64,000 nucleotides of DNA from Metridium senile. Taxonomy: Eukaryota; Cnidaria; Anthozoa; Actiniaria; Metridiidae. The DNA is taken from NCBI GenBank assembly GCA_949775045.1, contig OX459095.1:22792311-22856310 (forward strand), given 5' to 3'. The notes under the pieces were generated by a model that made no database searches, was not told the origin of the DNA, and worked only from the letters and a program-made list of their open reading frames with translations. Below, piece by piece: positions 41,344 through 54,214 of the stretch. A program made the position numbers and the translations under genes. The number at the start of each line of letters is the position of its first letter. Within the stretch, counting starts at the first letter, position 1.

Positions 41344-42215
41344 ATAGTTTAATTAAACCAATATAATTCGGTTTTAAGTGAGCAAAGAAGCAATGTAGAG
41401 AATATTTTAGTTTTTCAATAGGGTTCATAAAGTATTATAATTACTGTGTTTGCACTCTATCAATAGATATTTATGAAATTGTAAAATATCAAGCAGTATA
41501 AGTAAACATATTGGAATACATTATTTTTATTGGAAACCTTTTTTTAATTTTTAACACAACAGGAATAACAAACATTAACAGTACATCAGAAGACATTTTT
41601 ACATGCTTCAAATAACATGAACTTTACAGGTTTGGATGATTTACAGCACAGTTTCTAACAAATCATCTACACATTGGGAAGGGTATAGACTTATTAATCA
41701 CCTTCCTTGTTTGTTTGCCATTTCAGGCCATGCAATATGCATTTTTACATGCTTCAAATAATATGAACTTTACAGGTTTGGATGAATATTGATTTACAGC
41801 ACAGTTTCTAACAAATCATCTACACATTGGGAAGGGTATAGACTTATTAATCACCTTCCTTGTTTGTTTACCATTTCAGGCCATGCAATGCAATCATTGT
41901 TGATGGAAATGATAAGTAAACAATATTTTTCAATGCATGGTAACATTAATTGGAAAACATTTTTCTGGTCCAATAACGTAACGTAATCATGAACATGGGT
42001 ACCATATATTTGCATTGTTACTATCAGTGCTTTAAATTGTGGACTGAAAAGTGTTAAGTTATCAGTATGACTGGACCTTCAATGGAGTCTGTCATATGCT
42101 ATTTTGCCAAGTCTTTTAGTTTTTTATTACACTGTTGGTGCAATGATCTTGTCAGCTAGGAAGTACATGTAAAGTATGGGCACTAAGCACAGATGCACTG
42201 ATGATTATGATAAGT
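41344..42215. other. Convergent MECR/RPA1 spacer
   Basis: 872 bp between the two stop codons, holding both 3' UTRs. An ATTAAA poly(A)-like signal for MECR lies near 41352. A tandem duplication of about 150 bp (41594-41890) occupies the middle. No gene was seen. Confidence 0.6.
41594..41890. repeat. Tandem duplication of about 150 bp
   Basis: 41594-41739 and 41740-41890 are almost identical (CATGCTTCAAATAAC/TATGAACTT, CATTGGGAAGGGTATAGAC). They differ by single bases and a short insertion. Recent. Confidence 0.9.
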
Positions 42216-45200
42216 CTACTGATTCATGAGTTTTTGGATTTCATCAATTAATCTCTTTGCATCCTGCTTGTAGTCAATGGGTTTAGCAGCAGCAATGGAA
42301 CACTTCAGTCTTGTCTCTTCCTGCAATGTTCAAAGACTATATATTAATACATTATGTTTGGCGTAGGCATAGTGGTTTACTGAACGAAACCATTTTTTTC
42401 TTTGTGCCTTTGGACATTAATTGTTTGTCAGAGTAAAGGAGTGCTACAATATTGTTCTTACAACCCCTACCGTACTTACATTGTAGGTCTCCATCTTTGC
42501 ACGAACTTTGAAGACATAACTCTTGAACTCTGCACTTGCAAACAGGTTGTCAAATGCTGCCTCATTACCCTGCAAAATAGATAAAATAATATGAGAAATA
42601 TTAAACAAACTTCATCTGTGATATCATGCATGAGTAAAATGCATGTTATTCTACTTATTATAATGCTAAAATGTATAATGTGAAATCACTCTAGTGTATA
42701 AATGTACAAAAATAAGGTGACATTCAGTGGTGCTTCATAGTTGCTGTTATCAACACAGTACTTACACTTTCCTTTAGTTCGCCAATGTCTTTTGCTGATC
42801 GACCAAGGATCATTTCAGCAGATTCTTGAAAACAAGTCACCCATTGGCTGTATGTTACGTCTGCAATGTGGGCCTGACAAGATAACATGATGATGATTAT
42901 CATTATGATGATCACAAGGTGCTCATCAATGTTGATATATGTCTTTAAATACTCATTTATTATTCATGAGATAATTAGCCAACCCGATGGCGCAATTTTG
43001 GTCACATGCAGATACATCTATTTGCAAGAATGTTGTCATGTGAATAACTTTAATAATTGCATCACAGTAGAGTGCACACAAGGATACTCACATTCAGGAT
43101 CAGACGATACTTGTAATCTGGGAATTTTTTGTTGCACTTTTCACAGCGGTAGCCATCATCTTCTGGAATAACTTTTTTGTTGCAATCATCAGAAGGACAT
43201 GCCTGTTTTTATAAAAAAATACTATTCATGATGATGATAATATTACAGAGATAATGATTACAGCAGTGGTTTTGATAATGATGACAGCAGTGGTTTTGAT
43301 AATGATGATGGTGATGACACAGTTGATAATGACAATGATGGTTTATATATTAATGATGGTCATGATATTGATGATGATTATGCACAGGTGAGCATCTCCC
43401 TATGAAACCTGCGCAATATAAGTAATAAATTATTATTATTAATTATTATGATGATATTGATAAATGACGATATTGATGATGTTGATAATGATAATGAAGC
43501 AGATGTACTTAAATCACTTCTAATATACATCTGATATTTGATCTGGTTCAACAATATTACAAACCTGATACAAGCAGTTTTCTCTCTTCAGATAAACACA
43601 GGTTCCTTTGACTGACAGATAATCAGGCTACAAAATCAAATATGCAAGATTAAGAACATTCTTGTTGGGTTTGTAAAGCCTGGTTTCCATAAAATTGCCA
43701 GGATCGCCAGGATCGCCAGGATCGCCAGGATCGCCAGGATCGCTGAAAATGTGGTTCAGCGATCCTGGCGATTGTTTTGTTTCCATTTGATCACCAGGGT
43801 TGCTGGAATCACCAGGAACGCTCGGACAGTCAAAGGAAGATTGGAACCAACAACAAACATTTGGCACCAAGGACGCCAAATTTTGAGCTTGAAGCTTTCA
43901 ATTTTGTTTTTTCTCGCTCGGAGAAGAAATCTTAAAACAAACTGTAAGGCAAGAAATCATCGGTTTTGGGTCGTCGTTGGATACACTCTGATCGCTAGGA
44001 TCGCTGGGGAATGTTTCCATATAATCACTGGGATCGCTGAGATAGAATCTCAGCAATTCAGATCGCTAGGATCGCTAAACAGTGTTTCCATATGATCACC
44101 AGGATCGCTGAACCATATTTTCTGCGATCCTGGCAATTATATGGATACCAGGCTTAACCTGGGGTATTTTAGATAACAATTAAGAAATGCTTTACCTTCT
44201 CTCCCATTCCAAGCTGTTCATTCTTGATACTAGACAAGAACTTCAACTTTCCTCCACCTAAGAAGAAGTTGGAGAAGTGAAATGATGAAAATGTTATCCA
44301 ACCAAGGGGCAGATCCATGGAGGATGTGCCTGCTAAAATCACTATGGAACCTCACTTTGGTATTCAAAATAAGACGGCAAATGTCATGTTGGCAAATGTG
44401 ATCATCCACAGTATATCAAATGGTAGAACAAATGACAAATACAGTCAAACAGAGCTGGATAACAGAGGAGGAGGAGGAGGAGGAGGAAGAGGAGGAGGAA
44501 AGAAAGAACAAGAAGAACAAGTAAAAGGAGGAGAGAAATAAAAAACGAGGAGGGGGAAGAGGAGAAGGAGATAAGAACAAGAAGAACAAGAAGAACAAGG
44601 AAAATGACGAGGAGAGAAAGAACAAGGAAGAGGAAGAGAAAGAACAAGAAGAAAAAGAAGGATGAGAAAGTGGAGAAGGAGGAAAGACAGTTAATACAGT
44701 CAAGGTGTATTAAACCTACCAATTAAAAAAAGATGAAAAAGACTTAGCTGGTCAAAAAAGGGGTTGGACAAGTCACCCAAGTCAATCTCCCTGGATCTCC
44801 TGAAACCCCTACACAGTTACTAGCTAGGACCAATGGTAAGGGTATATAATGATAGTAATACCTGCATCACTGTATCTCTGGTTGGATATTGACTGCAGTT
44901 CATTGTTCTTGCCAGCATTATCATACCTATACACAAACATTACACTTTATGTGACTTGCATACATGGATCAATTTAATTCAAACCCCCAAACATGCAATC
45001 TTAGAAAGAACAATACAAGCTTCAAAAGTATTCACACACTATTAACAAAGCTAAGCAGAAAAAATGGCAAGCACTAGATAAAGGAACAAGAAAAATAAAT
45101 AAACATATAAATATAAATAATATAAAGAATTTATTTTACAAAGAAAAAAGCAACAGTCAAAGACACAATACAGCAAGCAAGCAAATATTCAATAAAATAC

Positions 45201-48200
45201 TGAAGAAAACAACCAAACCCACTAGCCAGTAAGCAGCCATTAAGCAAGTATACAGGAAATAATAATAACAACAATAGCAATAATAACAACAATAATAACA
45301 ACAGCAGCAGCATCAACAACTATAACAACAATTATAGCAAGCAAGCAGACAATAAAATTCAATAAAAAACTGAAGAAAACAAGCAGACCACCAAGCCAGT
45401 AAGTAGCCATTAAGCAAGTTATTCAGTATACAGGAAATAAAACCAAGAAAAACCACCAACCACACAACTAGATCTCACTTACCATCCTCTTAAGCTCATG
45501 GCTTCTTTCAGATCAAGAGGATTGATCATAAGGTTAGAAGAACTCATGATAGAGAGAGAACGACCTGAGAAGATAAATCAAAGCAATCATTTTACAAGTA
45601 CTTCAGTGGCAGATCCAGAAATTTGCCAGGGGGTGTCCCAATTACAAATGAAGGGCTCTTAAGGTGTTACAGGGTATCCGGTCCCTCGTGTCTCCTAGGG
45701 GTAATTGTGGAGCTATGGGGGTGTCTGGTGCCTGAACAGACAACTCTCCCTTGCAATCACTCCCTTGAGGGCCACTACACAGGCTAGGGGTGTGAGGAGG
45801 CAAGTACAATCTTTTAGGGTGGGGTGGGTAAGGCAAGTACTCTCTGGGACAATGTTTTTTTATTATTTAGTTCCAAACTATTTCCACAATACATCTATTT
45901 GGTACACTCTTTATTTTATTTTATTCTATTTTTTTAATCAATTTGCCACAGTGGCAGGGATAAAGACACAGGGCAGATCCCCAATTGCTTGGCAATATCC
46001 CCTACTACTCTCATTGTATTTACTAAACAGCAGGAGAACACATTCACAAGCTATTGATATAAAGAAGAGAAGAAAAGTCCTTTGACTTTATTTTGGCATA
46101 ACATTGCCACTCACCTCCAAAGTCAGACAGCTTTGCACCTTTGATGGCCAGTACAGGAGTTTTGCCTACATATTCTTCAAACTTTTCAGCCTTAAAATAA
46201 ACAAATATATAAAGAGATGAATAAATAAAAAATTAACAAAAGAATGAATATATACATGAATAAATAAATGAACTATAGTTGAATGGATGAATAAAGAAAG
46301 ACAACACACTAGCTGATTATTTAAATTATTATGTTTCTAATATCTAAGTTATTTTGAAGAAAGGGGCAAACGGCGATTGCATGACTGAAAGGAACTGTGG
46401 GTAATACCAATTTTGTCTTATTCTTACCCAAACAATGCCTCCACCGTTCAGCGAACCCTTTGAGACACCCATCTAAGGTCATCACTGAACAGTGGAGGCA
46501 TTGTTTGGGTAATTTAGAAAGGAACAAGAAGAAATTCGCATTACCCACAGTTCCTTTCAATCGTGCAATGACCAATCACCGTTCGCCCCTTCAACCTTTT
46601 TTGAATTAGGTGTATATAGGTTTGGGTTACCTGATCTCCCCAGAGGGTAGCTGATACACTTTTTTCAGATCGATCAACCAAGGTGATGTCCCTTTTATTA
46701 ACCTGCAAATGACAAAGTGAGCATAGTTGTTCAGTTAACCTTTGGTAAATGATAGCTGTAATAGAATGAAATATTGCCTATACTGTACTAGTTAACTCGA
46801 TAGTTTAAATATATTTTTCTTTGGTAAATGGCAGTATAACTTAACAAGTATCGATGGTAGACTGTAATCGTAAAGACTTCTTTTACACAGTGTATTGGTA
46901 ACTGATAAGATAAGACTGGCTTACTTCAAATCACATTGATAGGTAAACTAACCTGTTTGTTTGTTGTTCTGGTTGTAATTTGAGTGATTTCAGAGGTGTT
47001 GACACATACACCAAGTATATCTAATATACAGAAAATTATCATTAACAATCAGTATCAGTATTGCCTATGTACATGTATAATAAATGCGTGGGTTTTTTGG
47101 AAAGATGGGGCCTACTGTAGACCCATGGTTTTCTTTAAATTAATTTCCCCCCTTAATTACAAGTCAGGACAATGTTCTTGCAATTATGTGTTTGCTTGTA
47201 TGTTTTGTGGTATAGAACTTGAGTTGGTACCTGTGTAATAGTCAAACATGGTATGTATCTGTGAGTATATATAGATCACAACTTTGATTTTACAATCAAT
47301 GTTAATCCAGTGTAAATCAGTAGAGATAGTTCAATACTTACCAACCATTGTGTCTTTGTCTATACTCTCTAGATCTCCAATGCTGATAAAGTTGTATTGT
47401 ATGGTTGGCAGATCACAGGTCTCAGTACACAATTCAACAGTTGTGTCACTGTTCAAATACATCTCATAGTCATTCTTGACTGATGAATACTGTTTGTTGG
47501 CTGTCTTTAAAGACCCTTTACTGACATAAAATACCTAAACAAGAAAACAAAAACATTATATATTCTAATTTATAATATTTTTCAAACTTAATTTCATTAC
47601 ACTTGATTGAATAGATTGAATAAGTTTTATGAAGTCACATCAAACCTTTGAATGTTTGTTTAGCCAAAGAGATTATCTCTCTTATTCTTAACTCTATACA
47701 TTAAAGAAAAGACTAATATGCAATAAACCTTAGAAGAATTGTTCTTGTTTTGGCCTTGTTTTATCAATAACATATGAATTATGATAACCTTAGAAATGTT
47801 GTTGATTTGTTTTATTTGTAATAATAATAATAATAAACTTTATTTGAAGTACATGTAGGTTAAAAAGCAAAGCTAATCTTCCAATGTGCTTTCAATTTTT
47901 TCATTAAAGGAGTGCATTAAAGTATGAATTATAAGATGCTATAAACCTACCTTGTTTATTTCAAGTAAATCATAGAACTTGTCAACTGCATCATTAAATC
48001 CTGTAGCACGAATCTCACCCTAATACATACAACAAATAAGTATTTTGATTTGAATTGGATAAAAGGAAAAACATATCATCCACACCATACAAAATACAGC
48101 CCATGACAAATCAGATAAGCCATTTTATATTCTGCTGTATTTAAGGTGACTGGCTACTTTTGAATGCTAGATTCGAGCCCACGATGTGCGTGCGCACAAA

Positions 48201-51200
48201 AACCGCTGGGGAAAAAAAAAAAAATTTATTAAGGAACCATACATGTTTTGAGCTTCAACAGGGCAAAACCCTCAAATTTTGCAAGGGACTCTATACTTTC
48301 TTTATGCTTAGTTGAAAGAACCTAATAAAAGCTACGTAATACCCGGCATTTGTGCTTGATATAGTATGAAAAGAAATATTTTCTTATGAATTGTGATTTT
48401 TTTCATATCGCTTCCGTTTTTGCAAGTTTTTCTTCAAAATCTCGCGCGTGGGCATCCATTAAATGCTGATTATCTCCAAAACAAGCTCGGGACACCCCAT
48501 TTTTCTTTTCATATTTGGAATCAGCATTAAATTTCACATTAAAAAATCATAGTTTAAAGAAAAGTTTAACATTATTTCCCAAAGTAGCCAGTCACTTTAG
48601 GTAACTCTTACTACGAGGTATTAAGGCAAATGAATATATTAGTGTGGGGGGAAAAACAGTCATATAATGGTTTCACTAAATACTAGTTATACAATGGTTT
48701 CAAGTGGCATACCATGGAATATTCCATGAGTCACTTGCATTTTTCTAGCATACACACATATATACCTTTAAAACAAGTTACAAGTGGTATGTCATATGAA
48801 ACATTTCATTGGTTGAATTTACTTACTGATTCATCCACAAATTCCACATTGAACAACCTTCCCTCTCCCCTGGAATTGCTCCATGTCCGTATACTAGACT
48901 TGGATGTTACTCTAGCACGGACTGTCCACCTAAAATGAATTTAAATTTGGTTTGGTTTGGTTTGGTTTTTGAAATGAATAATTTATAAAAAGATTCTGGA
49001 AAAACCATGCAGGTATTTGTAAACATGTAGTTGCTAACAGTTATCTCTGTATGATTTTGAATATGTATATGATTATACTGTAGGTTTATACAAAGTTTAC
49101 ATACTATTTATCTCATATCCACTATGAATAATCTTTATAATAAAATATTCTACACTATTTCTAAAGACCTTACAGTAATTGTAAATCAAGAATTATCAGA
49201 GGCTATGCCATTATCTTGGCAAAACATTGATCCTATGGTAGACCAGTACTCATTGCCCATGTAGGTTAAATGCCCAATTACCTATTCTGATAAGGAGTAA
49301 GACCAGAAATTGGAAACACAGTCTTTTGTCCATCACCTCCACGATTCACTGGTTGATTACTGGAAAACAAAGCAACAGAGTATTAAGGTTGGCTTGAAAA
49401 GGTGATTCAGTTAAGTGACAAGTGTAAGACTAACCTGCCATAGCCTTTGCCAAATGCACTTCCTCCTCCTCCTCCTCCCATACCTGAAAGAAATGAATGA
49501 GATTATAAACGAATGCATGGAATAATAAATTAATGAGATGATAAATGAATGCATGAGATAATGAATGCATGCATGACATAATAAACTAGACGCTCTGTGA
49601 GCGATTACTCGGGCTACTGAACAGAAGGGATTCTGAGGGATTGAAATAGCTGTTATTACAGTTATATGCAAATGATTTTGAACAATGGGTTGAAGTGGAG
49701 GCTTTCGGGCGAAAACAATAGGTTTGCCCGAAAGCCTCGATTTGAATCCATTGTTTGAAATCATTTGCATATAACTGTAATAACAGCTATTCATAATGTA
49801 TCATACATAGATCATACACAATACATATACAGTGGTACCTCTATTAAGCGGTCACCCATTAAGTGGTCATCCTCTATTAGGCGGTCAGAATAAAAAGCTC
49901 CAAATCTATTCCTATATACCTATTCTATCCTCTTTTCTGCGGCCAACCCGGCTACTTTGGAAAGTCCCGAGGGTGAGGAGGAACTAAATTGGTTGATTAA
50001 TGTTTACAAAATGTTTAAAATGTGCACAAAAATAAACATATGCACGTAAATCATTTATGACTAATTTTAGGTTATTTTAATGAGAAATGTCCTTATCCCA
50101 AATTTCATAATGTTTTTATTGAGAAAATAAAAACTAAATCTCAGAAACATTATTATCAAGATTAACCTTTTGAGAAATAAACGTCACGAAAATAAAGATG
50201 GATTTTGGGCTGTATGAATCTGTTCGACATATATTTCTATGTACCGGGATGCCTGTGTTACAAAGTGTTGACATTTCATCCCGTCCCCTCCCCCCAAAGC
50301 GCCGCTACGAAGATTTGAGTATGCGATAATGGATATCGAGTTCGAAAACTTGAATGCTTCGAAAACTTGAAGTTGTTCTTGAAAATTGAACGTCAGAACA
50401 AGAAAGATAGATAGTTATTTAAGCAATTTGTGTAATTTTTGAGGCGATTTGGGCTGTTGAGAGTGGTTTTCAGACAGGCCGATCTGAATGTTTTTATGTC
50501 GTGTTGACGGTGTTCGCTTTGTAGGCTTCGTGAAGGAACACACGTTCTCTGACCTTATGAAAAACAAAAATAGCACATTAATCAATATAAACTCAAGATT
50601 TCTGTTTGAAAGTGCTTGATAATATACCGAAGCGAATGCAATTCTGCTGGCGTGGCACATCTTCTGTTTTGTGCTAGAAAGGACTTCGCTAACGGCGGAT
50701 CATTCCGGCCAAGATATCCTCGTCTTTATAAAAAAGAAAATAGCAAGCTATATTTCGGGAGTCAACCCTGTAGTACAGCAACTAACAATTTGAGGTAATG
50801 TCTTGTCGATCATCAGTCCAAAACATATAGCCATTACTTTCTGCGGGATCAGAATTAAACGAGTAAACGAGAGTCGTTATTCGATCGAACAATTAATTCG
50901 TCATAATCATCGTCAGTCTCATCAATCACATCAAAACTAAAAACAAGTTTTCATTTCAATCGATATTTATTCGTTCGTATTAACCTTCGGTCAGCGATCG
51001 TTGCCCATGCGCTGTAATGCACTACTAGGAACGCCTGGGACCTGACCCTCCAATTTGAGGACCACGACAAAGAATACGACGACGACGACGACGAAGAACC
51101 GTTTGCATTTTTAGACTCGAGCTACCACAGGTAGCCCGAGTAATGAATGATATAAATAAACAAATGAAATATACAATATTTGAATGAATTAATCAATCAA

Positions 51201-53990
51201 ATAAATAAATGAATACAAATGAATGAAGGAATACAAGATTGAATGAATAAGCGAATGAATGAATGAATGAATGAATGAATGAATAAACAATATAATGGAT
51301 GAACAAAAAGAATAATGAATAAATAGTAATTAACAAAGCCAAATATTTAGGAGACATAAGAAAAGATATTATGTATAAAATAATTAATAGACTTGTAAGA
51401 GAAAGGATAAAAGGATAAATGAAAAAAAAAAAAGAAATGAATAAATAAAAAAGTAAAAAATACAAGATAAATTAGTGCAATATTAATAGAAAGTAACAAA
51501 GAATATATAACTACTTTTATTCTGCTGTTGCAATGGCTGTCTCTGAGGTGGTGTGTTTTGACGACTACCAAAAGAGTCTGGAAAACAAAATTTAAATTAT
51601 TAAAATGTTTTTTGTAAAAATGTGTCCTAGTTGTGTTATAGACAGTTGCCTCTACAACAAGTGTCATGAGTCTTAAAATATCTCTATGAAACAAACCTGA
51701 ATCACTTTTAGAGTTGCCATTTTGTTGTCCACTGATCAGGTCAGCAGCACTTTTTGGATTACCAATTTTACCAGGAACATCAGCAGCTGGCTTGACGACA
51801 GAACAGTCCAGAATTATCAACACTTTCCTAAAAAAAAATGATATGTAGTCCATTCACTATACAAGAAACACTACCTAATGTTTTGTATTAAATTATCAAT
51901 GTGCAGATCAGTATCATTGTCTTTATCATTATAAGCATTGTCATCAATGTCATAATCTTCACCACAAAACTTCATCAACAATATATTATATCTTCAAAAC
52001 CATTATCTCCATCAACATTGCTGCAAACATCAATATAAACAGGTTCCCATTTAAATCTGTACTTTCCCATTTAAATCTGTACTTATGCAAATTATGTTGA
52101 TGTGTGCTAAACACACAGATCAACCAATCAGAGTATATTATTTCTAAAGTGAACTTCTCTGATTGGATGATCTGTGTGTTTAGACCATTCACTATTATTA
52201 TTCTCATCAACATTGTCACAACTGTTAATTATCATAATACCTTGTCTCTTGAATAATGTTGCAAATAAATTTGTCCAAACAAATGATAGCCTTCATTTCA
52301 ATCCCTCCTTCTGTCACTTTGTCATTTAGCTGTGTGCCTAACATAGCAGCTAGAATAAAACAAATACAGAACAGCTTTCAATCCAATGAAACACATTAGG
52401 CAAGTTTAGCCCTATTTCACTCCTACAATAAAAACTCTAAGTCGTAAGCAGTAATAAGCCTCATTTATGTAGCACTAAATCCATGAATACCTCATAGCGC
52501 TTTACAAATCTACTATTATATACATGTATATGGAGGTCTTATCTGACTGCTGAAAACCAGCACTTGTATAAAGCAGTTTATAATAAACCTCATTTATATA
52601 GCGCTAAATCCACGAATAGCTCATAAGTGCTTTACAAATCTACTATCATGTATATTGGGAACTAATCTGACTACTGAAAACCAGCAGTTTACAATCATGT
52701 GTGGTTAGTGAATGCCTTCAAGGCCTGCCTGTTGGCTAACATGTCTATACCAGACCTTAAAAACATTCTCACTAAACTACACAGATCATTTGGTCCCAAA
52801 TGTTTCTAAAGTTTAATTACACCTCAATATACCAAACCCCTGTAAAACTGGACATTTTCTTGTTCACAGTTTTGTGCAGTATATATGAACTTTAGAAGTG
52901 GCTGAGTATCCTAGAGTGAATACTTACAAGTGTGTATCAATGCTCCATCTGATAACACAAGTCGGTATCTATCTGTTCCTTTGCCACCTTGGTTTGATTG
53001 GATTTTCCTTACACCCTGTATTTATTCATAAAGTACAGCAGTGTTAATTAAGAATCCCATATTCACAAATAGACCTCTTTACCTCTGTATGCAAATTGCC
53101 CATTTCAGACAACGTGTCATTCCCTCTAGAATTGTTCTTTTATGATGAACATGTTATATCATTTACATGTGAAAGAAACAATTCCTAAGGTTAGCATCAC
53201 CTGATCTGAAATGGGACAACAAACAAGAAAGGTAAAGAGTTCTATTGACAGGCATTGCAATATTTTTTTTACAAGTTACACTTCATCAAATAGAATGACA
53301 TAAAAATAGTATGAAATTCACACACAATTTGTAAATTATTATTGGTACATTTTAAGGTTAATTATGCATGTTTGGAAATATTTCGCATTTCAAAAAAATA
53401 TGTAGGCCATTTTAAAGGCTCTGACAATGATTTAAAAAAACGCTTGTTACAGGTCTTTTATGGATTTTTGTTCGAAATATAAACTTCTTTGAACCTGAAT
53501 CAGAACTAAATTCAATGGTGAAATCAACAAAATCTGTTTCAAGTTAAATATAGAAAGACTGCTTATTAAATAAGAAAATTGTTTTGTGGATTTTATTGGT
53601 GTCATTGATATGATCAACATTATTTATTTCACTGTTCTCGTCAGAAAACCATGCTACTAGTAGGTAAAACAATGACGATGTAAGAATGTATAAAATAAAT
53701 ACGTACATGAAATTGCATTATAAAATGCTAAAATAGCGCTCTAAACAGCACGCAAGAGAGAAAGGGAATGATTTACTAACCAAAACCTGTACGATAGGCT
53801 TTTGTGGATGTTCTTCGGCGGGTTTGGTAATGATATCCTACAAGAAATCAACAACATCAGCAAAACATGGCGGGAAACAGACACACGAGTTGAAAAATAA
53901 ACTCGTTTTTTTTATCCATTTTACAGCAGCACTGTTCAAAACAGACATTGCACTTACATGGATTGCTCCTTCTGATAATGTTACATCCAT
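42216..53990 (-). CDS. RPA1: Replication protein A 70 kDa DNA-binding subunit
   Basis: Large subunit of the RPA heterotrimer, which coats single-stranded DNA in replication, repair and checkpoint signalling in the nucleus. Exons in transcript order: 53958-53990, 53781-53837, 52928-53015, 52241-52349, 51697-51827, 51515-51577, 49435-49483, 49282-49359, 48827-48929, 47951-48019, 47342-47534, 46953-47020, 46631-46702, 46115-46190, 45483-45564, 44862-44926, 44196-44257, 43565-43627, 43092-43202, 42766-42873, 42480-42569, 42216-42320. The 1875 nt give 624 residues (human about 616). The N-terminal OB fold starts [11 protein letters not shown] and includes KIGNP. A Gly-rich linker ([15 protein letters not shown]) follows. 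DBD-A is [20 protein letters not shown]...[14 protein letters not shown] contains LWGDQ and [22 protein letters not shown] carries the zinc ribbon CPSDDC...CEKC and [10 protein letters not shown]. The start is fixed by conservation of the first 11 residues. Confidence 0.97.
43676..44155. mobile_element. Foldback element with internal GATCGCCAG repeats
   Basis: Ends AAGCCTGGTTTCCAT and ATGGATACCAGGCTT. Inside, CCAGGATCG is iterated five times at 43700-43742, and variants of GATCGCTAGGATCGCT recur across the element. Located in an RPA1 intron. Confidence 0.8.
44465..44690. repeat. Polypurine tract
   Basis: About 225 bp of almost uninterrupted G/A on the plus strand (GAGGAGGA, AAGAACAAGAA), in an RPA1 intron. 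Confidence 0.85.
45607..45760. mobile_element. hAT-like MITE fragment
   Basis: GTGGCAGATCCAGAAATTTG followed by GGGGGTGTCCCAATTACAA and AAGGGCTCTTAAGGTG, same family as 20397-20521. Located in an RPA1 intron. Confidence 0.6.
46361..46591. mobile_element. Foldback element
   Basis: Ends AAGGGGCAAACGGCGATTG and CACCGTTCGCCCCTT, with a second complementary block CCCAAACAATGCCTCCAC. Located in an RPA1 intron. Confidence 0.78.
48142..48599. mobile_element. Non-autonomous DNA transposon of about 458 bp
   Basis: Terminal inverted repeats TAAGGTGACTGGCTACTTT and AAAGTAGCCAGTCACTTTA, with unique AT-rich interior. Located in an RPA1 intron. Confidence 0.75.
49604..51144. mobile_element. Possible 1.54 kb element with ATTACTCGGGCTAC ends
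   Basis: A perfect 14-bp inverted repeat (49604-49617 and 51131-51144) bounds non-repetitive sequence, and ATGAATAA-type simple repeats lie outside both ends. Open frames inside (50415-50660) match nothing I recognise. Fits an insertion in the RPA1 intron 49484-51514. Confidence 0.4.
49645..49791. mobile_element. Foldback element
   Basis: Arms of about 60 bp: AATAGCTGTTATTACAGTTA with complement, and GAGGCTTTCGGGC with complement. Nested inside the candidate element at 49604-51144. Confidence 0.8.
52038..52184. mobile_element. Truncated MITE, family A
   Basis: Starts with the same AACAGGTTCCCATTTAAATC end as the element at 1212-1426 and keeps the central hairpin. The distal terminal repeat is missing. 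It lies in an RPA1 intron. Confidence 0.75.
52453..52690. repeat. Direct duplication, about 120-bp units
   Basis: Two copies sharing CTCATTTATATAGCGCTAAATCCA, GCTTTACAAATCTACTAT and GACTACTGAAAACCAGCA, in an RPA1 intron. Confidence 0.8.
53068..53246. mobile_element. Foldback element
   Basis: Ends AATAGACCTCTTTACCT and AGGTAAAGAGTTCTATT, inner CCCATTTCAGA with complement. Located in an RPA1 intron. Confidence 0.72.
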
Positions 53991-54214
53991 TTTGAGACGA
54001 TTTTCGGCGTAGAAATGCAACAAAAAGACAAAAACACTACTGAAGTACAATTTGTTCCCTTTCGCGCCAAAATGGCCAAATTCTATTTTCAAAAGAGCAT
54101 GTCAGAATTAGAAGACTGCTGGTCAAGAGTATCACAGACGAGGATATATTCAGCTCCCTCGCATTTTTATACACGGAGATAAAACAGGGAGCCTGGGACT
54201 CACATCATTTCAAA
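53991..54214. promoter_or_regulatory. Divergent RPA1/ADO promoter region
   Basis: Only 224 bp separate the two start codons, so both core promoters and 5' UTRs must lie here or overlap. No TATA box is apparent. An E2F-like site lies at 54060-54072. The ADO start codon sits inside AAAATGGCGGCC, matching the YY1 consensus often found at animal transcription starts. Confidence 0.7.
54060..54072. promoter_or_regulatory. E2F-like site
   Basis: TTTCGCGCCAAAA, a near-perfect E2F consensus, 70 bp upstream of the RPA1 start codon. RPA1 is an S-phase gene, and E2F control of replication genes is established in animals. Use here is inferred. Confidence 0.55.

Noticed and set aside
44402..44722. Minus-strand Leu/Ser-rich frames
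   Set aside because: Translation of a polypurine/polypyrimidine tract inside an RPA1 intron.
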